Positions 1 to 8,006 are shown, numbered from the stretch's first letter. The stretch is 57,529 nt of DNA from JAAFJT01 sp043772905 (GCA_043772905.1 JAYVFS010000016.1:1-57529); one strand, 5' to 3'. Notes: generated by a model from the letters alone, not told the origin. Made by a program: numbers and translations.

Positions 1-431
1 ATGTCAATGAACTAACTATTTTTTTTCGATTACGAAACCTTTTTAAGCCTTTTTCGGGCACTTTACATGTACTATTTTATAATGCAAAAGTTGAGTATAA
101 AATTGAAAAGACCTAAAAACTCATTCTTTAACCGAACTATCAGAGATTGTTGAGCATTGTGAAGACTATTACGGTAAAAAACGCAATCGTCTTTTGAAAC
201 AGTTGGTTTAGATACCCCCCCTCAGTATATTCAAGTCAATCAACTAAGTATTTTCTGAAATTTTTTATAAAATCTTTCAAAAACCGCTACCAAAAAACTA
301 TCTTTGCAGGCGTTTTTGAAAAATGTGTTAAAAATCAAAAATTGAAGTATTGAGTTTGATTTCAAAAAGTTGAAAATCAATGATTTATACAACAATTTAG
401 GTTATTTAATGCTCATCAGTCTAATTGAAAC
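1..431. other. Leading non-coding stretch with a possible gene remnant
   Basis: No complete gene is visible. Positions 110-211 on the plus strand form an open stretch without a start codon that would read like the C-terminal end of a HEPN-type protein (T-H-S-L-T-E-L followed by a charged helix); this is a weak resemblance and may be chance. A copy of the dispersed 12-mer is at 217-228. The rest is AT-rich leader for the DUF177-rpmF genes. Confidence 0.35.
299..306 (+). promoter_or_regulatory. Candidate -7 element TATCTTTG
   Basis: TATCTTTG fits the Bacteroidota -7 consensus TAnnTTTG and lies about 125 bp before the DUF177 gene. No convincing -33 TTTG was found at 19-21 bp, so this rests on the -7 box only. 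Confidence 0.35.
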
Positions 432-965
432 ATGAATGCTTTAAAAGAATTTTCGTTACCAATCAAAGGTTTGAATAATGGGTATCATACTTTCAACTTT
501 CAACTCGATGAAACATTTTTTGCGCTTTTTGAAGGCTCTGTGATTCAAAAAGGTTGGTTCGATGTAACCGTTGAAATGGATAAACGAGATTCATTCTTTG
601 AATTGACTTTTGATTTTGACGGCACGATTCAAGCGGAATGTGACCGTTGCACCGCTGCCATCGAATTGCCGTTTGGAGATACGGAAACCCTTGTGGTCAA
701 AGTATCGGAAGAAGAACCCAACGAAGAAGCCGATGTCGTTTTTATGCATCCCGATGCACATGAGTTTAATGTGGCGCAATACATTTATGAATTTATCTGT
801 CTTGCCGAACCTGCGCTCAAAGTGTATGATTGCGAAAATGACGACCCACGACCTTGTGATTTTGACGTTTTAGACAAAATAAAACCCGCAGTATCGGACA
901 ATAATTCAGATGACTCTGCAAAAAATCCTTTTTTAGACTTAAAGAATCTTTTTAATAAAAACTAA
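432..965 (+). CDS. DUF177 (YceD-family) protein
   Basis: A 177-residue acidic protein of the DUF177/YceD family. It shows the family's cysteine pair C70-x2-C73 followed by T-A-x-I-E-L-P, and a second pair C134 and C142 in an acidic C-terminal region. Members in E. coli and plant plastids are linked to accumulation of 23S rRNA, so a role in large-subunit assembly is likely, in the cytoplasm. The gene stands directly before rpmF, the conserved order in bacteria, and the pair is presumably cotranscribed although a long hairpin-forming repeat (972-1052) lies between them. The start at 432 gives full family length. The family call is secure; the molecular activity is not known. Confidence 0.85.
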   Translation: MNALKEFSLPIKGLNNGYHTFNFQLDETFFALFEGSVIQKGWFDVTVEMDKRDSFFELTFDFDGTIQAECDRCTAAIELPFGDTETLVVKVSEEEPNEEADVVFMHPDAHEFNVAQYIYEFICLAEPALKVYDCENDDPRPCDFDVLDKIKPAVSDNNSDDSAKNPFLDLKNLFNKN

Positions 966-971
966 AAGAAT

Positions 972-1052
972 GGTGAATTATGAATGATAAATGATGAATA
1001 TCATTCAAGCTAAATCATCGTTTATTCATCATTTATCATTCTTAATTCATCA
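972..1052. repeat. Inverted repeat between DUF177 gene and rpmF
   Basis: Near-perfect arms (about 972-1000 and 1021-1052), built from GATGAATTA and GATAAATGATGAAT words, enclose a loop of about 20 bases. It can form a long stem in the transcript and may be a mobile or processed palindrome rather than a terminator, because no T tract follows. Confidence 0.7.
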
Positions 1053-1067
1053 ATAAAAGTAGAAGCC

Positions 1068-1277
1068 ATGCCTAATCCGCGTAACAGACATTCCCGCATG
1101 CGTAAACGCAATCGCCGAGGTCAAGACAAATTAGAGTTGCCAACATTGACAACTTGTAAAACAACAGGTGAAACACACCGCCGTCACCGTGCTTACAAAC
1201 ATGAAGGTAGCCTTTATTACAAAGGTATGATGATTGTTAAAGCCAAAGAAGTCGTTGCGGCAGACGAAGCTGAATAA
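1068..1277 (+). CDS. rpmF: 50S ribosomal protein L32
   Basis: A 69-residue basic protein beginning M-P-N-P-R-N-R-H-S, the L32 N-terminus, followed by the arginine-rich R-M-R-K-R-N-R-R segment and the C-K-T-T-G-E-T-H-R-R-H-R core. Only one of the four cysteines of zinc-binding L32 is present, so this is the non-zinc form. L32 is a structural protein of the large subunit. The upstream DUF177 gene and a probable terminator after the stop codon (about 1309-1345) define the unit. The acidic tail after K-A-K-E is slightly longer than in Proteobacteria. The assignment is secure. Confidence 0.97.
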   Translation: MPNPRNRHSRMRKRNRRGQDKLELPTLTTCKTTGETHRRHRAYKHEGSLYYKGMMIVKAKEVVAADEAE

Positions 1278-1308
1278 GTTTCAACACCTTGATAATCAAC
1301 GAATAATA

Positions 1309-1345
1309 AGCTCCCGAATGACTTTTGTACTGAGGGGGCTTTTTC
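1309..1345 (+). terminator. Probable rpmF terminator that uses the 12-mer as its right arm
   Basis: AAGCTCCC pairs with GGGGGCTT (one G-T pair) and is followed by TTTTTCTG. The right arm and part of the loop are the dispersed motif at 1328-1338. The stem is short, so strength is uncertain. Confidence 0.5.
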
Positions 1346-1364
1346 TGTTTAAATCTCTTTATCA

Positions 1365-1742
1365 ATGAAAAAAATAATCAATACACCCAACGCTCCTGCA
1401 CCCATTGGTCCTTACAGCCAAGCGGTTCAGACGAGCAATATGTTGTTCGTCAGTGGTCAAATTCCCATCAATCCTGCAACAGGCGAGATGGTTATGGACT
1501 CTATCGAAGCCGAAGCGACTCAAGTGATGAAAAACTTGCAAGCCGTTTTGACAGAGGCGGGTGCTTCATTCGACAATGTCGTTATGACGACCATTTTCTT
1601 AGCAGATATGGGCGATTTTGCAGCCGTAAATGCTGTTTATGGCACTTATTTCACGGCTGATTTTCCTGCACGTGCAACGGTTGCCGTCAAAACATTGCCT
1701 AAAAGTGTTAACGTTGAAATTTCAGTTATTGCGGTACTTTAA
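1365..1742 (+). CDS. ridA: RidA family reactive intermediate deaminase
   Basis: A 125-residue protein of the YjgF/YER057c/UK114 family. It has the N-terminal I-x-T-x-x-A-P-A-P-I-G-P-Y-S-Q-A signature, the central F-V-S-G-Q-I-P segment and the A-R-A-T-V-A-V motif, whose arginine binds the substrate carboxylate in active RidA proteins. Family members hydrolyse 2-aminoacrylate and related enamines to protect PLP enzymes, and they act as trimers in the cytoplasm. Length and motifs are complete. It sits between rpmF and trpS with its own start just after a terminator, and a 12-mer copy follows its stop codon (1755-1766). Confidence 0.93.
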   Translation: MKKIINTPNAPAPIGPYSQAVQTSNMLFVSGQIPINPATGEMVMDSIEAEATQVMKNLQAVLTEAGASFDNVVMTTIFLADMGDFAAVNAVYGTYFTADFPARATVAVKTLPKSVNVEISVIAVL

Positions 1743-1822
1743 TTTTTTATAAAAATACTGAGGGGGTATGAATGGACTTCGACATTCTAAATTCCTTGTT
1801 CAATATTCGATATTCTAAAAAT

Positions 1823-2866
1823 ATGAAAAGAGTTCTTTCAGCTATTCAACCAACGGGCGATTTGCATTTGGGTAATTATTTCGGTGCTGTCAAAAATTGG
1901 GTCGAACTTCAAGATAAATACAGTTGCGTCTATGGCGTTGTGGATTATCATACCATGACAATGCCTTATAAAGCCCTTGATTTGCGTGAAAATACGTGGA
2001 AAATGGTATTTCAGCTTCTCGCTTGTGGCGTAAAAGCTGAAAATCTGTTCATTCAGTCACTTGTGCCTGAACATACAGAGCTGAATTGGGTTTTAGGATG
2101 TGTGACGTCTTATGGTGAAGTATCGAAAATGACGCAGTTCAAAGACAAACGTGATCAATTGGAAGAAAAAGACAATCAAGCCTTTATTTCGGCGGGTTTG
2201 TTCAGTTATCCGATTTTACAAGCTGCCGATATTTTGATTTATAAAGCGGACTATGTGCCTGTCGGCAAAGACCAAGAGCAACATTTAGAATTGAGCCGCA
2301 ACATTGCTGCACGTTTTAATAAACAGTTCGGGACAGAATATTTTGCACATCCAGAACCGTTGTTTACTGAAATTCCAAAACTACTCTCGCCAGCCGACCC
2401 GACTAAAAAAATGTCGAAATCTCTTGGTGAAAAGCACTTTATCAACCTTTTCGGCGACCCTAATCGGATTCGTAAGCAAATAAAATCTGCTGTAACGGAC
2501 ACAGGCATCCCCCCAGCCCCCAAAGGGGGAGCAGAGACTACACCCCCTTTGGGGGCTGGGGGGATGAGTGCGGGCATTGAAAACCTCTTCAATTTGCTCA
2601 AAGCTTGCGGCAAAATGGACGCTTATGATACTTTGATGGATACTTACAAGGCGGGTACTTTGCGCTATGGCGATTTGAAAGGCGAAGTGGCAGAAGCCTT
2701 AGTTGCCTTGACTCAACCTTTTAGCGAGCGTTTGGCGGATTTGACTGAACGTAAAAAAGAAGTAAAATCTCAAATTCAAGACTCTTCTGCGGAAATTCGC
2801 AAAATAGCGCAACAAACGTTAAGAGAAGTAAAAGAACTTGTGGGGTTATTAAATCCTAATTTATGA
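1823..2866 (+). CDS. trpS: Tryptophanyl-tRNA synthetase with an in-frame palindrome insertion
   Basis: Class I aminoacyl-tRNA synthetase that charges tRNA-Trp. The ATP-binding HIGH-type motif appears as P-T-G-D-L-H-L-G-N-Y and the KMSKS loop as K-K-M-S-K-S. I place the start at 1823 (M-K-R-V-L-S), giving 347 residues; an earlier ATG at 1772 adds 17 residues with no family counterpart. Between V-T-D-T-G and M-S-A-G-I-E-N-L-F, where the family has a short loop, the frame runs through a 59-bp perfect inverted repeat (2507-2565) that encodes a Pro/Gly-rich segment of about 19 residues. The frame stays open, so the enzyme is probably functional. The stop overlaps the next start by ATGA. Confidence 0.95.
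   Translation: MKRVLSAIQPTGDLHLGNYFGAVKNWVELQDKYSCVYGVVDYHTMTMPYKALDLRENTWKMVFQLLACGVKAENLFIQSLVPEHTELNWVLGCVTSYGEVSKMTQFKDKRDQLEEKDNQAFISAGLFSYPILQAADILIYKADYVPVGKDQEQHLELSRNIAARFNKQFGTEYFAHPEPLFTEIPKLLSPADPTKKMSKSLGEKHFINLFGDPNRIRKQIKSAVTDTGIPPAPKGGAETTPPLGAGGMSAGIENLFNLLKACGKMDAYDTLMDTYKAGTLRYGDLKGEVAEALVALTQPFSERLADLTERKKEVKSQIQDSSAEIRKIAQQTLREVKELVGLLNPNL
2507..2565. repeat. 59-bp palindrome inside trpS
   Basis: Two perfect 23-base arms (2507-2529 and 2543-2565), each made of ATCCCCCCAG, CCCCC, AAA and GGGGG blocks, flank a 13-base loop (2530-2542). The element is GC-rich unlike its surroundings and is translated in frame as a P-P-A-P-K-G-G ... P-P-L-G-A-G-G segment. It resembles the coding palindromic elements known from Rickettsia, though it is a different sequence. 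Confidence 0.92.
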
Positions 2867-3381
2867 TAGTCAAACTTGCAGAAGGAAATTTAAGAACAAA
2901 ATTTGGCGAATTTCATGAAATATTGTTCTACGACGGACAAAAAGAGTCCATTACTTTGGTCATGGGTGATGTTGTCGATGAAGAAGAAGTTTTGTGTCGT
3001 GTTCATTCTTCATGCATATTTGGACATTATTTCAACAGTATTGAGTGCGACTGTCGAGAACAAATGGAAATTTCTCAACAATTGATACAAAGAAAAGGCA
3101 AAGGCATCATCATTTTGTTAGAGCAAGAAGGCAAAGGAAATGGTCATTTTGCTTTGCTCAAAAGTGTTGAACATAAGCGAAAAGGCGTAAAACAAGCAGA
3201 CGCTTACGAAGCAGTGGGCTTCAAAAGAGATGCAAGAGATTTCAGCAGTGCAGGAAAAATTTTGAAACAAATCGGTGTCAAATCTATTAGAATGTTAACA
3301 GAAAACGCCGAAAAAGTTAAAATACTCAATCAATTTGGTATTGAAGTTTCAGGTATTGAACCTCTGACTTTAAACAAATAA
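2863..3381 (+). CDS. GTP cyclohydrolase II-like protein, atypical active site
   Basis: A 172-residue stand-alone GCH II (RibA) domain. The three zinc cysteines are visible in R-V-H-S-S-C and E-C-D-C, and the D-A-R-D-F segment supplies the Asp and nucleophilic Arg of D-E-R-D-F in E. coli RibA. However, the E-G-R-x-I-G-L segment is E-G-K-G-N-G-H, and the position of the catalytic tyrosine (Tyr105 in E. coli) aligns by eye with valine in L-K-S-V-E-H. Canonical enzymes convert GTP to the first riboflavin intermediate; this one may be altered in substrate or product. The start overlaps the trpS stop (ATGA), implying translational coupling. No riboflavin gene is adjacent. Confidence 0.75.
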   Translation: MIVKLAEGNLRTKFGEFHEILFYDGQKESITLVMGDVVDEEEVLCRVHSSCIFGHYFNSIECDCREQMEISQQLIQRKGKGIIILLEQEGKGNGHFALLKSVEHKRKGVKQADAYEAVGFKRDARDFSSAGKILKQIGVKSIRMLTENAEKVKILNQFGIEVSGIEPLTLNK

Positions 3382-3389
3382 CAAATATT

Positions 3390-3842
3390 ATGACTCGACA
3401 ACTATCATCAAGCTGGACGCTTGGATTTCGTATATTCTTACCGACCTTTTGGATTGCCTTCTTCGGTATCTTCTTTTTGACAACCCTTTTAACGGACAAA
3501 GACCAGATTGGGCAGATGTCTATGAATGGCTTGCGGTGGGGTTTACTCGTATTCATCATCGTTTTCGTTTTTCTATTTTGGAAAACCGTCTTGCGTTTAA
3601 AGCGTGTGGATGCCGATAAAGAACACGTTTATGTCACCAATTACTTCAAAAATGTCGGCTATCGGCATCAATATATTGAAAAAATTGAATTTTCAAAAGG
3701 CATTATTTTCAACTATGGAACATTGGTACTGAAAGAGAAAGGTGCATTTGGCGACCGCATCCTGTTCCTTGCAAGCCGCAAACGCATTGAGCTTTTTATT
3801 ACTGAAAACCCACATTTGGTAGGTTGGATTGAAGAAGTTTGA
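3390..3842 (+). CDS. Small membrane protein with two transmembrane helices
   Basis: A 150-residue protein I do not recognise by family. Two hydrophobic helices lie at about residues 13-33 and 48-66, followed by a soluble C-terminal part of alternating beta strands (about 70-150) that could be a PH-like fold; that fold guess is inference. It starts 8 bp after the GCH II-like gene, so it is probably the last gene of a trpS-led unit. A 12-mer copy lies just after its stop codon (3849-3860). Confidence 0.7.
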   Translation: MTRQLSSSWTLGFRIFLPTFWIAFFGIFFLTTLLTDKDQIGQMSMNGLRWGLLVFIIVFVFLFWKTVLRLKRVDADKEHVYVTNYFKNVGYRHQYIEKIEFSKGIIFNYGTLVLKEKGAFGDRILFLASRKRIELFITENPHLVGWIEEV

Positions 3843-3926
3843 AAATACCCCCCTCAGTATTTCATATAAAAACAAATAAAATACATGAAAACCCGTAGCA
3901 AAAAAAGTGTTTTTTATGAAAAAGAT

Positions 3927-3934
3927 TAGCTTTG
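3927..3934 (+). promoter_or_regulatory. Candidate -7 element TAGCTTTG
   Basis: TAGCTTTG matches TAnnTTTG, 40 bp before the start of the Rpn remnant. No clear -33 box. It may be the surviving promoter of the formerly intact gene. Confidence 0.35.
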
Positions 3935-3973
3935 CCTTTATTTTTTTGAATCTAAAAATCAAAATGAACAACT

Positions 3974-4566
3974 ATGGCAAAACAAACAAAAGCACCGACT
4001 TCTGAGACGGATAAAACAAAAAAAGACAAACGCCGCTACACGCCTCGAAAAAAACCAATACATGACATCATAAAGGAGGAAATCCACAAAAGTCACGACA
4101 ACTTTTTTGGAATGACTTTTAATGAAAAACAAACGATTGTTGATTTACTGAACCACTTTATTCCGTCTGAAATTGGCAACTATATTGATCAAAATAGCCT
4201 CAGTTTAGATACAACAAATTATATCTCAAAATCCCTAATGAGGAAAACATTTCAACAGTCGCAACAAATGTAAATTCATCAAAAGTAAAATCGAAAGTCA
4301 TGACATTATACGAACAGCTTATTATGAAAGGACACAGGCAAGGTGTCGAAAAAGGCAAAGAAATTGGTCTTGAACTTGGTTTAGAACAAGGTTTAGAACA
4401 AGGCGTTGAAAAAGGCGATGCCTTAGGGCAACATAAAAAAGCAGTTGATGTCGTCAAAAAAGGTTGGAAACGCTATTTTCCCATTGACGTTTTGGTTGAC
4501 CTTTCGGGGCTTTCAGAAGCAGAAGTTCTGCGTATTATTGCAGAAATCGAGAAAGAAAAAGCTTAA
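3974..4566 (+). pseudogene. Rpn family nuclease/transposase, internally deleted remnant
   Basis: Two short reading frames are the ends of one Rpn (PD-(D/E)XK, transposase_31) gene. The first, 3974-4273 (99 residues), carries the family N-terminus: H-D-N-F-F-G-x-x-F-N-E-K-Q-T-I-V-D-L-L-N-H-F-I-P. The second, 4300-4566 (88 residues, another frame), is the family C-terminus: L-I-M-K-G-H-R-Q-G followed by E-x-G-x-E-x-G repeats and an L-S-x-A-E-V-L-R-I helix. Frame 1 is open back to at least 4231, so the two ends are joined by a deletion with a frame change near 4230-4270. The central nuclease region, usually about 150-200 residues, is missing, so no catalytic activity is expected. Confidence 0.75.
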
Positions 4567-6350
4567 AAAAGGCTCACATACCCAAAATGAGTCTTTACAT
4601 TCCTAAAATCCACAGGGTTTCCTTGTTGTTGACCAACGGCTAATGTTACGCCGAACAAACCCACATTCGTTTCAAATGTAATGCCCGCACCAAAGCCCAA
4701 AGGTGTATCGGTTCTCCGCGTCGTTCTCGTTTTATTTTCGATATATCCAACATCACCAAAAGTATATAGGTAAGAATTTCGACCTATCAAAAGCCGATAT
4801 TCAAGCGTTCCAACGGCATAACGTGTAGCAAAAATGCTCTCTTCATCGAAACCTCTCAGTAATCTATTGCCACCTATGCGGTATTGTTCGTTCTGAGAAA
4901 TAGGCGATGATGTAAACAGCCAACCGCTTGTGATAGCGAGTTTCAAAACACTGCGTTTTAAGACAGGCAAATAAAATTCGGTTTTGTTGTCCAAACGATA
5001 TTGAAAACTTTTAAGCGTAACGGTATCGTATAAAGTTTTAAAATCAAACGTTGGGTCTTTGATGTCTAAAATATCACTGTTTGGACGCACCTTGCGAATA
5101 CCTGCTCCCCCCCTCAGTAAAACTGCCCAACCACGACGAGGATTGAAGCGATAATCGAGTTGTTGTTTCATAAATTCTAAACCTAATGTATTGGTCGAAA
5201 CGTCGAGCGTTGAAGGTAATTTTCGGGTTTTCTCGATTTGTAAACGATTGATAATCAGGTTGCTGGCATTATAATTTTGCCAAAACAATTTTAAATAATC
5301 AGAGCCACCTAAGAGGTATTGCACACCTGCGTTGGCATGAGTTTCGATGTACGTCGAATCACGTTTATAGAGGTCAAATGCGCCTTCAAAACCATAAGGC
5401 AAGTTTAAAATATAAGGATAAGAAGCCTTGATGTTCAGGCGAGGTGATTGCGGACGTAAGTTTTCAAAATTGGCATATATGCGTTCTCCGACCCCAAAAA
5501 GATTCTGAAAATCAGCCGTTCCGTTGAAAGTGATGCCAAATTTTTGAGAGCCATCAGGCTGTGTTGTGGGTTGCACACCGACCAAAAAATCCCAACGAGA
5601 GGCTTTTCGATTGTCTAAAAGTAAATTGACAACAGCATGTCCCCCCTCAGCAAAACGCACTGTTGGCGGCTTCCGAACCGTTAAATAAGGCAATTCTACT
5701 AAGCGAGAAGCCATTTTCAAGACTTTTGAGCGATTGAACAAACTGCCTTTTTGGACATCTAAATAGTTTTCTAAAAAATGGGGTGAAATTTTGGCGAAGC
5801 CTGACAATTCAATCGAATCAAACCGAAACTGTGCACCTTTTTTCATCATCAAAGCCGCAGAAACAGCCGCATTTTCGATGTTGATGCTGTCAAGCCACAC
5901 TTGTGCGAAAGGAAAACCTGTGTCTTCTGCAAAATTCAAGAGTTTTTCCTCAATATCCGCCATCTCTTTTGCTGAAAAAGGTTTGTTCTCAAAAAGCCGT
6001 TCTCGATAACCGACTTGCGAAAGATAATCGGGATTGACATTGCCATTACGCAGACTTGCCCATTTGTAAGGCTTGCCAATATGTAGATAAGCAATAATAT
6101 TTTTTTGAAAAATACGAATAGAATCAAACGAGGCTTCTAAGCACGTTTGGGCATGTAGTTGTTTCAATACCCCCCTCAGTATATTAACGGCAGAAACCGT
6201 ATCAGAAGCCGTTTTTGAGAAATTAGGGTTGATTTTTATGAGAAAAGCAGAGTCTTGTGGGTTTTCATAGCGCAATTGAATCGAAACTTGCGCTTCGATT
6301 TCGATATTTAGTAGGCATAAAAGGAAGACAATAATGGTTGCCTGTTTCAA
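4563..6350 (-). CDS. Omp85 family outer membrane protein (BamA/TamA-like)
   Basis: A 595-residue outer membrane protein. An N-terminal signal peptide (about residues 1-20, ending E-A-Q) precedes a POTRA-type region (to about 260) and a C-terminal beta barrel. G-G-N-R-L-L-R-G-F matches the conserved R-G-F/Y tip of barrel loop L6 in the surface antigen/D15 family. With few POTRA repeats it is closer in size to TamA or FhaC-like members than to the essential BamA, so its role in protein insertion is inferred. The start codon appears to be TTG at 6350: no ATG is in frame, and M-K-Q-A-T-I-I gives a normal signal sequence. Three 12-mer copies or near copies fall in the gene (5109, 5642, 6171). Confidence 0.82.
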   Translation of the reverse strand: MKQATIIVFLLCLLNIEIEAQVSIQLRYENPQDSAFLIKINPNFSKTASDTVSAVNILRGVLKQLHAQTCLEASFDSIRIFQKNIIAYLHIGKPYKWASLRNGNVNPDYLSQVGYRERLFENKPFSAKEMADIEEKLLNFAEDTGFPFAQVWLDSINIENAAVSAALMMKKGAQFRFDSIELSGFAKISPHFLENYLDVQKGSLFNRSKVLKMASRLVELPYLTVRKPPTVRFAEGGHAVVNLLLDNRKASRWDFLVGVQPTTQPDGSQKFGITFNGTADFQNLFGVGERIYANFENLRPQSPRLNIKASYPYILNLPYGFEGAFDLYKRDSTYIETHANAGVQYLLGGSDYLKLFWQNYNASNLIINRLQIEKTRKLPSTLDVSTNTLGLEFMKQQLDYRFNPRRGWAVLLRGGAGIRKVRPNSDILDIKDPTFDFKTLYDTVTLKSFQYRLDNKTEFYLPVLKRSVLKLAITSGWLFTSSPISQNEQYRIGGNRLLRGFDEESIFATRYAVGTLEYRLLIGRNSYLYTFGDVGYIENKTRTTRRTDTPLGFGAGITFETNVGLFGVTLAVGQQQGNPVDFRNVKTHFGYVSLF

Positions 6351-6366
6351 TATATAATTTTTTTTT

Positions 6367-6482
6367 GACCACAGATTGGGCTGATACGACTAATTTACGC
6401 TGATTTTTCTTAATTCCTTTGGATGACAAAAAAAATGAGTGAAAATCAGCGTAAATTAGTCGTATCAGCCCAATCTGTGGTC
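6367..6482. repeat. 41-bp perfect inverted repeat
   Basis: Arms 6367-6407 and 6442-6482 are perfect reverse complements (41 bp) around a 34-base spacer. The arm starts GACCACAGATTGGGCTGATA. It lies between the stop of the oxidoreductase gene and the start of the Omp85 gene, both on minus, and could form a very stable transcript hairpin. It looks like a MITE-type or retron-free palindrome; no terminal target duplication was recognised. Confidence 0.9.
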
Positions 6483-6486
6483 TAAA

Positions 6487-7491
6487 TTAAACCAATTTCA
6501 AAATCAATTTACCGATTTTATCACCGCCAAAAAGCAACATTAAAGTAGGTAAAAATGCTTCAACACCGCCTTCGACGATGTGTTCCTTTGATTTCATTTT
6601 ACCCTCTTTCAGCCATTGACCCATTGCCATAGCGGCTTCTTGATAGCGTGGGGCATAATCAAAAACAACCAGACCTTCCATTCGCGCCCGATTGACTAAA
6701 AGTGAGAGATAATTTTTAGGTCCAACGACCCCCTCAGTATTATTGTATTGTGAAATCGCACCACAGATGACAATACGTGCTTTCATACGCAACATCGAAA
6801 GACAAGTGTCTAAAATTTCACCGCCAACATTGTCAAAATACACATCAATGCCTTCGGGACAAGCGGCACGCAAAGCCGAACGCAAATTACCTGCACGATA
6901 GTCAATACCCGCATCAAAACCGAGTTCGTTGACCATATAATCCACCTTGTCCTGTCCACCAGCAATACCAACGACGCGGCAACCTTTGATTTTTGCCACT
7001 TGACCCACAACCGTACCAACAGCACCCGCCCCGCCAGAAACGACGACGACATCACCTTCTTTGGCTAAACCCACGTCGAGCAAGCCAAAATAAGCGGTCA
7101 TACCAGGCATTCCGAGCGTCGAAAGCCATGTACTCATCGGTGCGAGGCGTGTATCAATTTTGGTCAAACCTTTACCTTCTTTTGCCAACCAATATTGCTG
7201 AACACCAGGGGTACCTGTAACAAAATCACCCACAGCATACTTAGAATTTTCGGAAGCAATGACCTTTCCTGCACCTCCTGCACGCATGACTTCACCAATT
7301 TGAACAGGGCGGATATATGAACGTGCATCATTCATCCAACCCCGCATAGCAGGGTCGAGAGAAAGTTGCTGCACCTCGATTAAAACATCGTTTGTACTGA
7401 GGGGGAGCGTTTCCTCAACGATAAGTTGAAAATCTGATTCTTTTGGGTTGCCTACGGGACGTGCCGCCAAGCGGATTTGTTTGTTTTGCAT
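6487..7491 (-). CDS. NADP-dependent MDR oxidoreductase (CurA/leukotriene-reductase type)
   Basis: A 334-residue zinc-independent medium-chain reductase. The N-terminal GroES-like domain has L-S-L-D-P-A-M-R-G-W-M, typical of the 15-oxoprostaglandin reductase/CurA/YncB group. The Rossmann domain shows V-S-G-G-A-G-A-V-G-T-V-V-G-Q and F-D-N-V-G-G-E-I-L, and the substrate region has I-C-G-A-I-S-Q-Y-N. Such enzymes reduce the double bond of alpha,beta-unsaturated ketones and aldehydes with NADPH. The exact substrate cannot be told from sequence. The gene is monocistronic in appearance, bounded by the 6367-6482 palindrome, and holds two 12-mer copies (6729, 7395) in opposite orientations. Confidence 0.9.
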   Translation of the reverse strand: MQNKQIRLAARPVGNPKESDFQLIVEETLPLSTNDVLIEVQQLSLDPAMRGWMNDARSYIRPVQIGEVMRAGGAGKVIASENSKYAVGDFVTGTPGVQQYWLAKEGKGLTKIDTRLAPMSTWLSTLGMPGMTAYFGLLDVGLAKEGDVVVVSGGAGAVGTVVGQVAKIKGCRVVGIAGGQDKVDYMVNELGFDAGIDYRAGNLRSALRAACPEGIDVYFDNVGGEILDTCLSMLRMKARIVICGAISQYNNTEGVVGPKNYLSLLVNRARMEGLVVFDYAPRYQEAAMAMGQWLKEGKMKSKEHIVEGGVEAFLPTLMLLFGGDKIGKLILKLV

Positions 7492-7551
7492 AAACTATTT
7501 TTTTATATTTATTGAATGAACAAAATAACGCATTTTAACGATAAGAACAGC

Positions 7552-7559
7552 TACATTTG
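7552..7559 (+). promoter_or_regulatory. Candidate -7 element TACATTTG for aroQ
   Basis: TACATTTG fits TAnnTTTG and ends 18 bp before the aroQ start, implying a very short leader. The -33 region is not clear. Confidence 0.45.
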
Positions 7560-7577
7560 CGCTGAAAATACAAAATA

Positions 7578-8006
7578 ATGAAAATTCTCATCCTAAACGG
7601 GCCTAATTTAAACTTACTTGGTCGCCGCGAACCACATATATATGGCAGCGAAACGTTTGAAGATTATCTCGATATTTTGAGAAAAAACTACCCCTCAGTA
7701 TCCATCGAATATCTGCAATCGAATCACGAAGGCGCTTTGATTGACAAACTCCACGACATTGGTTTCGACACAGATTATGCGGGTGTGGTACTCAATGCAG
7801 GTGCTTTAACACATACCAGCGTTGCAATTGGCGATGCGATTGGCGGTATCAAAACACCTGTTGTCGAAGTTCATATTTCAAACGTTCATGCACGCGAAAC
7901 TTACAGGCATCATTCCTTCATTTCAGCGAAGGCGGCGGGCATTATTGTAGGTATGGGTTTGATGGGCTATAAATTAGCCATCGAATTTTTATTGACAAAA
8001 CATTGA
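7578..8006 (+). CDS. aroQ: Type II 3-dehydroquinate dehydratase
   Basis: A 142-residue type II dehydroquinase that converts 3-dehydroquinate to 3-dehydroshikimate in the shikimate pathway; the family forms dodecamers in the cytoplasm. Visible motifs are L-N-G-P-N-L-N-L-L-G-R-R-E-P-H-I-Y-G with the catalytic tyrosine at about residue 22, L-N-A-G-A-L-T-H-T-S-V-A-I-G-D-A, and E-V-H-I-S-N-V-H-A-R-E-x-x-R-H-H-S with the catalytic histidine. The usual N-P-G is N-A-G here. A 12-mer copy at 7691 is translated as Y-P-S-V-S in a variable loop. The gene appears to be transcribed alone. Confidence 0.96.
   Translation: MKILILNGPNLNLLGRREPHIYGSETFEDYLDILRKNYPSVSIEYLQSNHEGALIDKLHDIGFDTDYAGVVLNAGALTHTSVAIGDAIGGIKTPVVEVHISNVHARETYRHHSFISAKAAGIIVGMGLMGYKLAIEFLLTKH

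Noticed and set aside
1772..1822. Extended N-terminus of TrpS from the ATG at 1772
   Set aside because: The extra 17 residues have no counterpart in the family; M-K-R-V-L-S at 1823 is the usual start.
4801..4861. Additional 12-mer variant CTCTCAGTAA in the Omp85 gene
   Set aside because: The C run is broken and it encodes the conserved L-L-R-G-F loop L6 motif, so the resemblance is explained by protein conservation.
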